Below are positions 49,777 to 61,231 of a stretch of 64,000 nt of DNA, piece by piece. Made by a program: the position numbers and the translations under genes. Origin of the DNA: Chrysaora quinquecirrha (Eukaryota > Cnidaria > Scyphozoa > Semaeostomeae > Pelagiidae); assembly GCA_014526335.1 (NCBI GenBank), contig JACTAT010000182.1:248001-312000 (forward strand), in the 5' to 3' direction. The first letter of the stretch is position 1; the number at the start of each line of letters is the position of its first letter. Below the pieces are notes generated by a model that saw only the letters and a program-made list of their open reading frames with translations, was not told the DNA's origin and ran no database searches.

Positions 49777-50640
49777 ATGAAAAGGAAAACAAAATGTCCT
49801 GTGAAATCGTGTGTAGCCATTAGATATGATCTCCCAAGGCATAAGAGACTTGTCAACAAATGGTGTGCTCAAAATGCAAAGCATGTAAAAGCTCTGTATG
49901 GCCTTCGAAAGGATTATGAAACTAATATTGTGAAATCCTCATTAAAAACTGATGATCATACCGCAAAGGCATGCCCGGTTGATGGGTGCAAAGCTTTCAC
50001 CTTGGTTATGGCAAGGCATCTGAGAGATGTACATAAAATGTCCAAATCAGACCCTGATTATGTAACACCCTTAAAAAGAGCAGTTATTGTGGATGATAAG
50101 AAGGTAGGAAAATCAAAACCAGGAATCCAACACAAAAAAGGGACAGCGATCCACATCTAATGTTCATTTGCTCATGCAAAAACAAGATCTGGAAACAGAT
50201 TCTGACTCTCATTACTCTTCATATGCACTGGATAGAGAGTCAGATGAAGATTCGGAGAGCAGTGAGTCTGAGTATAGTGAGAGCAAGGAGGATATTTCTG
50301 ATTGCAACCTTGATCTTGCCTTCTACAGCTTCTCATATCTGCTGACTCTTGCAATAAGGACAACAAACCTGCAAAACAGTGCCAGGTAAGAGTCTGGACA
50401 ATGCGCAAAGCAATTGACCCCACTAGCAATATTCAAAGTCTGCTAGACCAACATCTACTGTTGGAAATTGTTTTGAAGAATTATTGTAAGCGCCAAAACT
50501 TGCATTGAAAAACCATACAGGCATATTTGAAGAAATTGTGCTACTTCCTGGATTTTTGTTCTATCTGAAAGTATCTCAGCCTTCAATATACAAGAGGTAT
50601 CCAATCTGAAAAGCAGGATGAAAACATGGAAGAAATCTCA
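49777..50640 (+). pseudogene. N-terminal part of a second tyrosine-recombinase-type gene
   Basis: The frame from 49777 encodes two zinc-finger-like units, CPVKSCV...H...H and CPVDGCK...RHLRDVH, then basic and serine/acidic linkers. After frame changes at about 50158 and 50390 the sequence reads VWTMRKAIDPTSNIQSLL, KNYCKRQNLH and IQAYLKKLCYFLDFC, a helical region like the core-binding domain of the 16.3 kb gene. The catalytic half is absent; a MITE fragment begins at 50690. The recombinase assignment rests on similar layout and is inference. Confidence 0.5.
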
Positions 50641-50689
50641 TGTTAACCAAGTTAAAATTGCAGACATAAAAAAATGGAGAAAGAGCAAA

Positions 50690-51046
50690 GAATGAAACTT
50701 CATTAAAAATATTAATCATGTGACAAGTGACAAAATTTCCCAACAATACCAAAAAAATATACAAATGATATCATATATCAAATGGTGGTTCTCCCCTTCA
50801 TATTTGATAGCTATTGAAAATGATATAGCCAAGTAAAGGATAATCTGCAACTCCTGCTTCCAAATATGGGCATTTGCTGGTCACGTGACTATGTCTGCAA
50901 GACCATAATGCATATCACAAGGTTACTCGATAAATACTACAAAAAGTCAGACCCGTAATAAAGCTACTGAGGAGTTCTTCTAGACAATACATGAGAAAAA
51001 ATAGGAGGGGGCGAAAAATGATCCCCTCCAAATGTAATAGGGTTAT
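50690..51046 (-). mobile_element. Partial second copy of the TTAA MITE
   Basis: Reverse complement of the left portion of the 43.0 kb element: AATAACCCTATT end at 51046, GGTCTGACTTTTTGTAG, TAGTCACGTGACCAGCAAATG and the GTTGGGAAATTTTGTCAC segment. The other end is missing. Confidence 0.85.
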
Positions 51047-51049
51047 TTT

Positions 51050-52540
51050 CTGTTAACACAATTAGTACAGTAAATCTTTTTTGAATGGAAAAGTTTCATA
51101 ACTTCAAAATCAAAAATTCGGTCTAATCTAATGACCTTTAATAACCATAGTCACATTGAAGCTTATCTTTATATAGCTTCCAATGATCTTTTTGGCCTCC
51201 AGAATCTTCTTCGCTTCCGAAATCTTCTCTAAACTACACTGACTGATAGTCATGACTGAGATGTCTCATCAAGTCCGAGAGACCAGAGGCTTTAACATTC
51301 CTTACCATTGTCATGAAAGACATCTTGCTGCAGATATATAATTCGAAACTATTCCTGCTGTCAAAAAAGTCAGCCGAAATTGGAATAATTAAGGAGGAAT
51401 AAGATTTGGCATCAATAATAAATAATGCATCAATGTCTTAAGAAGGGTGACACACTGTGAATCCTGGGCTATGCATTTCCTAATGTACAGAATTGACTAC
51501 GCTCTTTTTTCTATTAAGCAACCACTCATAAGCAACTTGGGGGCTAAATTGAATCACTGTAAGCAATAAGGAGTAGCTATACGATTTCTTGGTGTTGGAA
51601 ATTGTGTTTTCTTTTTTTTTTGTTTCTTGAGGTTCTTTAGCTATTGTGTTTCCACTCAAAGTCTCCCAAGCGTCTTCTGTTTAGAATTGGGTTTGATGCT
51701 AACAAAAGTCCACGAGATCATAGAGTTCAATGGTGTTTAAAACAGAGTTAAAAGAATTCATAGAGTTAATTGGTGTTGAAAACGCAATGCGAATTCAGCT
51801 TTTCATTCTTTCTGATTGGAGCATTCAAGCCGTATGGGGGTATAAATTCCACCTAAGTCTATTGTTTTGGTCTGTTAGTCATGTTCATACTTCAATGAGT
51901 GTCAGACGAAAAAATCTTTCAAGTATGCCTGAAAATGATTCTACTGTTCATCGCAATTTGATAATGCCTATACAATGTCCTTCTTTAAAAAGAAAAAGAT
52001 TTAAAAGGATTAAAAGCAAAGAAGTTCCTTTGATACCAAAAAGAGAGAAATTAGTTTACATATTCATATTGATCACGCAAATGAAGCTAATGATGCCAAT
52101 GCAGAATTATCATCACTAGTAAACCTTAATGGCGAGTTAGAATTTTTTTACAACTGTACAGTTTTTTGAATAAGAAACTGTAAATTCTGCCGTTGATAAG
52201 CATTTTTAATTCTAGACCTTATCCTAAATGGTTGTAGGTTGTATATGACCTTTAAAGTAATAAATTTATTACTGTAATTTCGAAGACTGAATGGGAATGA
52301 ATATCTTTTAACCTTGAATATCTCTTAAAAAAATATTCCAGTATCTGCCTTGTCATGTGGTATCTCCTTTATAGCCCAAGACGTTTTTAAAACTTGTAAA
52401 AGATAAAAGGTACTTAAAAATTTGACGCTCTAAAAGTTAACAATCATTGAAAAGATAATGTAGGCCTCTTTTACGAATCAACCTTAAAGACATTATTCTT
52501 TCAAGTGTTTTATACCTTAAAGCGTACAACATCATCACCA
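51050..52540. other. Intergenic, no supported gene
   Basis: An open frame at 51730-52119 has no recognisable domain. Minus-strand sequence at 52140-52500 loosely resembles the end of a LINE protein but is too decayed to call. Confidence 0.4.
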
Positions 52541-52544
52541 AGAA

Positions 52545-53677
52545 CTTTCGCAGTATTAGCAGGTGGCAAAAGAAGCAGTCTCTCAAAAATCCAGAAATCA
52601 TACCCAAGGTTGAGAGATATTTTCAGCAAAACACCGCTGAGGCACATCTACGTAGAAGAGATAGTGTAATGTACACAAATGGTGTAATTCTGAAAACTAT
52701 GGCAAGGCATATCTCGAACAAATTCAGTATTAAGATCAGTCCTTGGACCAATAATCGATCTATGTTGCCACCATGAAAGCAAGCATCTGGCAGTTGGCGC
52801 TAGAAAGGATTTCTTCAAGCAAAGTTTCCCCCAAAAGAAACTGTGGTGAAAAGGAAATACATAAAGATTTTCTCTTTACTTGTGCTCAGGAAATTATGTT
52901 TAAGAAATGGCTGCACTGAGACCTGAGCGTACGATCTACCTGTCAGTCAACAACAAAAATAAAATAAACACGGACAATCCAGCTACACACCGAGAAGACC
53001 AAATTTGCACTTTCTACTTGACTGATGATTTGCCAAATTACAACGACCATGATTTCCCAATGAGAAACACAAAACTGGTGGCAGGTGGAAATCAAAGAAT
53101 GATAAAAAACCCCTAAAGAACAGCTCTAATCAAGAAGCCGGTGCTGTGATTGTCAGAATTCTCCAAAGGCTTTATCATTTTTCAAAGTTTGCCTTCAAAA
53201 TTAACGGCAGATAAGAATGGCAGAAAAAAGGTTGCTTGGCCACAAACTTGTCCTTTGACATTTCAGCTTTATGCCACTCGTTCGATCAGAAGTACAAGCG
53301 TTTTTTAAGTGAATTTTCTTTTGAGTTACTTTGGGCAATTTTTAAAACCTGGTTGCAAAAGAAACGTCGTGGCAGTCTGTGATTGTGGTTCTGGCTGGTC
53401 CGTAAAAGGCATCATAAATCTGATGGCATTTGGAATGTTGTGGAGCCCACTCCGTTTGGATGTCGTTGTTTTATGCTGCTATGCCCCCGGACATTCTTGG
53501 TTCAATCCAATTGAGCGCTCTTGGGCGACATTGACAAAATGGCTGGTTGGAGTTGTTCTGCCTCATGCTATCAAACAGCTTAACTACGAGATACCAAAGC
53601 CTGAAGAGGAAGGAAAATGGGCGAAAATTTTAGAGAATGCTGTAGAGAACACAATTTTGGGATGGAAAGGCATTTGA
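52545..53677 (+). pseudogene. Decayed DDE-type transposase
   Basis: The upstream part is in pieces (VERYFQQNTAEAHLRRRD near 52590, DQICTFYLTDDLPNYNDHDF near 53000). The last frame (53309-53677) reads KRNVVAVCDCGSGWSVKGI, then YAPGHSWFNPIERSWATL, where the NPIER block supplies a catalytic Glu, and ends LGWKGI. An Asp followed much later by a P-G-x-S-x-x-N-P-I-E motif is characteristic of several DDE transposase families of the IS630/Tc1-like type. The position expected for the Asp reads CDCG, so one Asp may survive. The upstream frame breaks show decay. Confidence 0.6.
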
Positions 53678-54104
53678 CGGGTCTAAGGTATGTATTGAAA
53701 GGCTTTCCTCAAGTGATCCTAAGATACCAAAGATAAAGCAGGTAGACGCAAAGTTGCATCGTTTTGTAAATGCATCCAACATGTAGATCAACGACTCACG
53801 CGATCTGTAACAACTAAGAGCCAAATACAAGTTCTTTGTTGTTCATTGTAATAGAAAGGCTTATCAGCTTGAATTTGTGCGTTGCAAAAGCCAATCATGC
53901 AAGCATTGTATGTCTTTGCCAAAGAGACCAAATTCTTTTTATGGATATTATGGATGCATTTGAAGGCACATGTCCAGAACTGGTTCATAGTGATGTACCC
54001 ACTGACCATTACACAACTTTGATTAAGACTGTAAGGTCACAGATATAGTTTTATTTTAGTTGTGGGCAATAACTCAAACTTGTGCCATCCCCATCACTCT
54101 CTAG

Positions 54105-55690
54105 TTGCAGCAGTTATCCAGCATGGAGAGTGATAATTCTTTTTCAGAATCGGATGATAGTGATATTTTCTCTGCTGCATCAGACTCTGACGAAGAATTT
54201 GACTATGAACCTGATTCGTCACACATTGAAGATTATGATCCCGATGGCATCAAAAGTGACGATGATAAAGATGCCTGTTGTCACTGGTCAACTCAAAAGT
54301 CAGTCGATTTTCAACATCCCATTGAGCCAAATGATGGTATTCCAGAATGTGGCCAGCCTTGTTTTCAATTCGATAGGGAAAAGAAGCCAAATGACATCAT
54401 CAAAGAGCTGCTGGATGACACCTTTATTCTCAACTGCATCAACGCGACAAATGAACACGGTCATAATGATCCCAACTTCATTGAAAAGATTTGAGAGATT
54501 CCTGGTGAAGAGAAAGGCATTTGGTTCATGTGTGGATTCATTGCTGTAAAATGGCATTTGCGACTACTCAGGTATCCACAAATGAAATGGGCTTTGAGCA
54601 AAGATCTTTTTAGATCCCAACAGGAAATTAAGAACATCATGACTTTGGAAAAGTTTCGTTTGATGCTGAAGCATTTTCGAGTCGTTAGCCAGTCTGTTCT
54701 GCCCGAGAAACAAAGCCCACAGTACCATCCATTGCAAAACATCAATTCTGCAACAGAATATATATGCGAAAAGTCGTTATCTTTTTGGTCTGATTGAGCC
54801 AAGCTATGCATCCATGAAGGAAGAAGCAAGAGCATTCAAAATCCTTATAAGACCAGAAATCCAGATAAGCCAATCCGAATGGGCTGCACTGTCTGCAAGA
54901 TCAGCGACAAAGGAATTCATGGAAGATATTTTGTTGTCAACCATGTTGTAAAGGTAGGCAAAAAGTCATATAAATCTCCCCAAAATGGAAAGAACTATGA
55001 CATTGTGGATCAGTTGCTCTCTGGCTTGAAAGGTGTTGGCCGTTCTGTTGTAATGGACAGTGGATTTCCAACTCTAAAGCTTCTTCGTGACTCGAGACAA
55101 CAGTGGCATACGAAGGTGATTGCTACACAAAGGGGTAACACAGCACATATGCCAAATAGCCACAAAAGAAACATCCAAAGTGCCAGAAAGTGTGCAAGAG
55201 GTTATTCAAAAACTCTGCATAGGCTGGCCACATCACTGCTACTTACTGGAACGATTACAATGTTGTCACCTTTCTTGTTGACGGAGTTTGTTCTGGTCGG
55301 GAATTCTGTGAAACATCTGAAATGAATCAAGGTGCCAGAAAAGTTGTTGTTCACGTCCCAAGAGTAGCTTCAATCTACAGAGAAGTCTATGGATGGGTTG
55401 AAAGGTTAAACCAACAACTGTCATATTACAACTCGGAATCCCGAAGTATTAGTAAACAGAGCAGAGTCCTCGACAGCCTAATTGAAATGTACGTCCTTGT
55501 CAATGGTCAAACGTTATGGAGAAATAATCCAAACTGGACAGAAGGAGTCAGTCAGGATAGTCAGTCACAGAGTGAGTTCAGATTCGCTGTCATATGTGTA
55601 TGGTATGCTCTGTATGGTCCCTACTGGTGAAGGTAACACAGTCAACAAACTGAAAGAAGTCTTAAAAACAGCGAAAGATTTAGTGTAATA
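54105..55690 (+). pseudogene. Decayed piggyBac transposase
   Basis: The first frame (54105-54494) is the acidic N-terminal region of piggyBac transposases, ending in TGA. The next (54528-54797) holds the first conserved helical block (TLEKFRLMLKHFRVVSQS). A further frame from 54879 reads KPIRMGCTVCKISDKG, YDIVDQLLSG and VVMDSGFPTLKLL, where the Asp of VVMDS is a catalytic position. After a frame change near 55240 follow WNDYNVVTFL and, from 55322, YGWVERLNQQLSYYN, the C-terminal block before the cysteine-rich end. piggyBac moves DNA between TTAA sites. At least three breaks make it inactive. It may be a source for the TTAA MITEs at 43.0 and 50.7 kb. Confidence 0.78.
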
Positions 55691-55699
55691 AAGGTGAAT

Positions 55700-56110
55700 C
55701 AATTAATAGTAGATCTAAAAGACATGATGATGCCTCTACCTCTCCTATCACTTCTCCATCAACAACAAGGGAGGAGAGAGCTGCCCAGAACTTCAGGTAG
55801 ATAGATTATAGATAGGCCCAGGATTTGACTTTTACACATATTATGGACTTATCTAAATATCATGTTTATTTGAGCCCGATATTATTCTGTTAAAGCTAAG
55901 CCAATTATAATAATCATCATTGCCCATGGACAGAGCCAAAAAATGGTATAAAAACATTGATTTGCTGTTTGGCTGTACCAATACGTACCTATGCTACAAA
56001 TAGGTATTCCCAAAAAATAGAAACAAATACTTGTAATTGTTACTATTATGCCACCAATATGCCCAAAACTAGTATAAATACATTGATTCACTACTAATTA
56101 GCTTTCTCTC
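55700..56110. other. Intergenic with a 121-bp direct repeat
   Basis: CCAAAAAATGGTATAAAAAC at 55937 recurs as CCCAAAACTAGTATAAATAC at 56058. No gene is seen. Confidence 0.5.
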
Positions 56111-56217
56111 AAACAGAATGGCCTTCCCAGGTCTTTGTGCAAGGCTGGTAAGACACTGCGAGCAGAGGCAATTGGTGCAATCAGTAATTCCATACCCAAT
56201 TAAAGAAACCATGATGC

Positions 56218-56564
56218 ATGATTTTTGCTGCCTTCCATTCACACACCAGGAAACAACTCCAACACCAAGGCAAGCTGAATGTTGCACAAGGCTGGGCTTG
56301 GGAAGACAAAGGTTGTTTTCCCAAATTAGAATACAAAACAGGCACAGGTTGTACAGAAGTTAGAAGAGACATTTGCTCAGTTAAAGTCCATAGGAGGATT
56401 CACTTTGCACAGATCAAAAAGTGGTGGGCAGAACCGGCCACTCGCACTGTTGGCTACTGACTGGTATGATATAAAGAGACTGTGCCAAGAATTTATGGGA
56501 TCGGCTTGCATTTATATCCGCCCACTGTACAGAAACTTTGATCCATCACTGAAAAGAAAGGTAA
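56218..56564 (+). pseudogene. Unrecognised coding fragment
   Basis: One frame reads VVQKLEETFAQLKSIGGF, then RSKSGGQNRPLALL and SACIYIRPLYRNFDPSLKRK before a GTAATT donor. Upstream the same frame is closed by stops. The exon-like end and even composition suggest a real but broken gene. No function is assigned. Confidence 0.35.
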
Positions 56565-56599
56565 TTGCAACAAACTTCTCGGCATACACTAATTTTTTA

Positions 56600-57335
56600 T
56601 AAGAAACCTTCTATAAGAAACTATATACAATATGCCTTTTTCTAGAAAAATCAAGAAACTCATCTATATGGAATTACAAGTAAAACAAAAGTAAGAAAGT
56701 TGTTACGCTCTTTAAGTCAACTTTCTTTGTACTTCTGATTTGAATTTTGTAATGTTAACCTAAAATAATCCCCTAAAACTATCATACTTTGGGGAAATTC
56801 CAGAAAATTTGCATATTAAGACTGCTAAGAACATGATAGTTCATATTAAACCTTTATTTCACAAAGATTTAGAAATTTGCAAGGGTTTCCACTTTCCCGC
56901 ACCGAACTCATGTGCTTTCTAATACCATGTTCTATTTTAATTCCATTATACTTATGCTTATTAATGTTTGCTTAATTTCAATTACAGTTTTCAATAGTAT
57001 GGAATTTGTGTTAACATTTTATGTCGTTGGATACGCCTACACTGGCATCAGTTCAATATTTCTCTTACGCATGTAAAATCATAAGATTTGATTGGTTTAG
57101 AGTTAAACGTACGCTGTGAAATAAGAAAGATTGTTTTAGATTGAACTAGTTCAGATTTTGGAGACATAGATATGTGTAACATGAATAATCATATTATGCA
57201 AAAACTATGTGTGGCTTCTTTCTTGGCTTGATCTGCACTTGTGAATAAGCGGCACAATCAGTGTTTCAACACGATTGAATGATATTTAAAACATATGGTC
57301 CACTGAACTAAACATATATGCCAAGTGGAGAATCG
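56600..57335. other. Intergenic; possible LTR sequence, not proven
   Basis: Precedes a gag-like fragment, so it could hold a decayed LTR, but no matching second copy is present. Confidence 0.3.
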
Positions 57336-57337
57336 GA

Positions 57338-57565
57338 ATGGAGGAAATTTCGAGAAAGAAGAAAGTCAGAGGAGGGCATGGAGGCTTGGTGACGAAAGTC
57401 ATTGCGAAAATAGAGGAAAATAAAGACGATGCTCCGAAGTTAACACAACTGGAACGCACATTGAAAGAGAAGATAAATCTGATAGAATTCCTAGATGCAG
57501 AAATCTTAGATAAGTTAATAGACCGGCTTCAGGTGGGGTCAAGTGCCACTCGAGGAGGTCATTAA
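57338..57565 (+). mobile_element. BEL/Pao-type gag fragment
   Basis: The 75-codon frame reads RGGHGGLVTKVIAKIEEN and LKEKINLIEFLDAEILDKL, a short coiled region like the start of BEL/Pao gag proteins. No protease, RT or integrase follows. Family assignment is by pattern only. Confidence 0.4.
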
Positions 57566-58094
57566 CGTCATAGTGATTTTTCGATAGCATTTCACATGGA
57601 CTTTCAAAAAAAATTTGGTAAAAAGTTGTTTTTTGCTGCGTTCGTAAAATACGGGGGTCAGAAAACCAGGGGGTCGACATCGACAAAAATATTGAAAGGG
57701 AATTTTTCTCAACATTCTAGCAAACTGGGTAACCGGAATTTTAAAGTACGTTTGGACTCTTTGGTGGTGTGTGGTCATTTTAAGACTTGTGAACATTCTG
57801 GCAAATCAATGGTTGTGACGTCATCGATGACATAGAAAAGTTACGGTCAGTGAAAATCTGACTTTTGAATTTTGTGTTTTTAATGATATTGACAGAAAGA
57901 ACATCTCAAATGGAGCAAAAAATTATGCAACACCAATTCGATTTGGCTTAATACCCAGAAGTTATTACGATCAAAACGCAAAACTGATATTTTGAGTCTT
58001 AACCGTTTCGTGCATAAATTTTTCTTTTGATGTGTTCAGGGTTACTTTTAGAATAAAAGCATCATGTTCTCTGTCACTTACGCTAATTTTTGTC

Positions 58095-59500
58095 ATTTCA
58101 AATCTTTAATTACAAAGAATGCTCGTAATTTCTAATGCGATGCAGCTAGGGATGAAAAACTGAAAAACTTGAAACATTTTCTACCTACTTTCTCTGAGGA
58201 TGGTAATATGATTGAGCTGGATAGAGCGAAGTACTAAAAAGTGGATCCAAGGTAATCATATACCAAAAATAGGGGCACTGCTTACAAAAGTTGAACAGCT
58301 GCATTTTGATACGTGGTTAGAGGGAATACTCACTTGGTTAGGAAGAAATGCTAGAAGAAAGAGGTGAACAGCCATGGAGAGTTGAGTTTCATTGCAAAGA
58401 TGAAACTCCATAACATCAATAGGTATGTCCATTTCAGTCTACAAGATGGGCGAAGGACAGGAGGAAATTGCGCAGCCACTTGCCAGCTACATTGCTGAAA
58501 TGAACTGGAGCGAATTTTAGCGAAACTAATCAACCGATTCAGTTTGAGTTCAATATTTTGGCCACAAACTTTGTGCCAGAATAGGAGCCACAAGTTAGAT
58601 AATATCTGAATCTGCGAACCTACCATATAAATCCTATTTAGCCTTTTTCTTACGTTTTTTCATAATTATCATTCAGCGCTCGTCTCTGCTATTATTGGAG
58701 AATTCACAGTGGCTTGTCCCACAAAGCTGCACTTACAGAGTTATACATTTGTCAACATAATAACTTGTGAACTGCGTCTGTATTATTATGACTATAAATA
58801 GAAAAAGTGGCACACTTTGTATTGTAACGCGAAAGTGAACAGATTTTTCTGTGTTTAGGGTGAGCCGTGGTATTTGAATTCCTCTCCACTCCACCACCAA
58901 GCCTGGTTTTCAAACTAGCCATATCCGCCGACGATAACCACCTTCATCTACACCTACACCTGTGCCTATGTCATCACTTATGCCTATGCCTATGCCTTCA
59001 CCTATACCTGTGCCTATATCTTCGCCTATGCCTACACCTATATCTGTGCCTTAGCCTACACCTATGCCTACATCTAAACCGATGCCTGTCCCTATCCCTT
59101 CGCCGACACTAATGCCTACATCTCACCTACACCTGTACCTAAGGCTTGTCCGATGCCTAAGCCGTCATCTACACATACGCCTGTGCCTATGCCTTACCTT
59201 AGCCTAGACCTTCGCTTCATCTACACCTACACTTGTTCCTAAGCCTTCGCCTGTGCGATTGCCTACAACTTATCGACCTAGGTATCTGCCGTCTTCTCGA
59301 GCATTCATGGCTACATAAATCAAATTGAAGAGCGTGGTCATAAAAAAGTACTTCGCTCTATCCAGCTCAATCATATTACCATTATCAGGAAAAGTAAGGA
59401 GAAAATGTTTTATCTTTTTCATCTTTTACAACATTCATAGCAGTTCAGAACCCTAGCTGCATTGCAATAGAAATTACAAGCATTCTTCGTAATTTAAAGT
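58095..59500. mobile_element. Small foldback/long-TIR element
   Basis: 58095-58245 and 59345-59500 are inverted copies (GGTAATATGATTGAGCTGGA, TAGAGCGAAGTACT, ATGCAGCTAGGG, CTTGTAATTTCTA-like). The enclosed 1.1 kb has no transposase. It carries a hexamer-rich tract at 58935-59270. Confidence 0.8.
58935..59270 (+). repeat. Degenerate hexanucleotide repeat, CCTAYR-like
   Basis: Dozens of CCTATG, CCTACA, CCTGTG and CCTTCG units in near-6-bp register. Derived from a simple repeat; open frames across it are artefacts. Confidence 0.9.
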
Positions 59501-59769
59501 GCCTCTTCACCTTATTTTTTTTTACTCTTTATTAGAGATTCCAACACGCTGATTCCGAATATGCACTTGTTTTTCTTGTCCGGTTAATAGTTTTTGAGTT
59601 ATGCGTGGTTTTTTGACGCAAAAGACTGAAACAGGACCGGGCTTTCTGGAGACTGGGGATGAGTGATCATCTACGTCATAGTAGGAACCCAAATTTCTCG
59701 CTTCATTCCGACAAGAAGACTTGAGATTCATCGTTTCTAAGATTTCCCGCTGCCTGTTCGTGTTTTAAA

Positions 59770-60931
59770 ATGTCTTCGTCGGAAAGTAGTATTTCAAGTG
59801 AGTCAGATAGTATTTCTAATCAATCTGACGAATTTTATGCTTTGGAAGTGGAAGAGGAAGGAAATGAAGGGGCTCGCGCTGGAGCGAATAGGCCTAACAG
59901 CACGGATCAAGATGTTGACCTGGACGAAGATGAGGATGGGCTGCACCAATTCGACCCTTTGGCAGATGACGCTTTCATTGCTGATTATGAAAGAGACATA
60001 GAAGAGAGAGGAGAAGAAGAAAGAAGACTCTTGAGACGTTTTGAAGGCGCTGAACCACTAGAATCCTGGTATGTTTTATTTTTGTCCATCTGTACCGTGT
60101 TATCAATTGCCAAAACAGGCAATTGACACTTTTATTCTACAAATAGAAGAAGCAATACAATTCATGTTTACATCAGCTGTTTTTCTGTCAAAATAGACAC
60201 TTATGGTGCAACAGAAGTTTGTAAAACCTAATTTATTTTAGATCTCAGTACGACTGACCCGAATGAAAATAGAACACTGATTCTTTTTACAGTCTTGATC
60301 AGGATATCCCAATCAAATTGAGTATTAAATTACCCATTTCTCTTTTAACAGGTGCAAATGTGGGAAATGCTCAACACAGAGGTTGGAAAATGCTAAAGAG
60401 TGCAAGTGCTGCACAGAAATTGAAGGTTGTATGCTTGCTCTTTCTGACTGTGAAGTAGTGGAGGAAGTTGGCAATGTTCAGTGTGTTACAGAGCATCCTG
60501 GATTTGCACCAGTATGTCTTAATAGATATGTTCTGCGTCTGTCAGCAGATAAATATAAGACAAGAGGAGGAAGGAGATACAGACGTACTGGGTTTGAAAA
60601 TGAGTAAGCAAATCTTAGAATTTTCTTTACCTAACAGATTTTATGGTTTCATGATTTCACTTCACACATCTAAATTATTCTAACAATAATCATCACTTTA
60701 AATATTATAGTTTGTTAATTAATATATAATACAATAACGTCAACAACTTCAAATATTTCCAGGTTTCTGCGAAGCATATCCTACAGAGACTTCACACGCC
60801 TAATTCATGGTTTCTTGGGCAGGAATAAAAGAATACCCTTGCCAGCTTGTGCATACAATGCTATCCGAAAAGCTTTTCCAGCTGTTTTGGGGCAGGCAAC
60901 AGGCTTCAGAGATGAGGCAGACTCTGACTGA
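59770..60931 (+). CDS. P2X7 C-terminal-type cysteine domain protein, three exons, intact
   Basis: Exons 59770-60068, 60352-60603 and 60763-60931 join at GT-AG borders with matching phases. They total 720 nt, encoding 239 residues and TGA. Exon 1 is acidic and serine-rich (MSSSESSISSESDS). Exon 2 holds the zinc-binding pattern WCKCGKC, CKCCTEIEGC, CVTEHPGFAPVCLN and VLRLSADKY. Exon 3 holds SISYRDFTRLIHGFLGR and IPLPACAYNAIRKAFP. This order of Cys clusters followed by Y-R-x-F and P-x-C-x-x-x-I-R-x-x-F-P is that of the cytoplasmic 'ballast' domain of the ATP-gated channel P2X7, but no transmembrane segment is present, so this is a soluble stand-alone form. It ends 300 bp from the stop of a convergent DDE transposase-like gene; the last exon is also found beside the other cassette copy at 38.4 kb. 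Its role in that element is unknown. Confidence 0.85.
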
Positions 60932-61231
60932 GCCTCAGTAAGTAGATACTTCCTAGAAAATAATATACATAGACTCTGAATCACATTCCTATCTGTTCTT
61001 ACAACTGGAATAATATTTTATTCATCTTCTCCTTAATTTATATATAAATCTCGTATCTGAGAGTTCTCCTTGCTTATGCAAGGTCTAGCATGTTGCTCAA
61101 CATGTATTTTCAAGAAGTTTGTTTGGGAAAATGGAATCTTGTTAGTTGTTAGCCGTACCAAAAGTGAGAAATGCAAGAATTCACAAAGTGTCTTGAATAA
61201 GCTGAAATGTCATACATACTAACATTCTTTT

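Noticed and set aside
54082..54549. 155-codon frame overlapping the piggyBac start
   Set aside because: Alternative frame of the acidic piggyBac N-terminus; the 54105 frame has the family composition.
58867..59112. Leu/Cys/His-rich repeat protein
   Set aside because: Translation of the degenerate hexamer tract.
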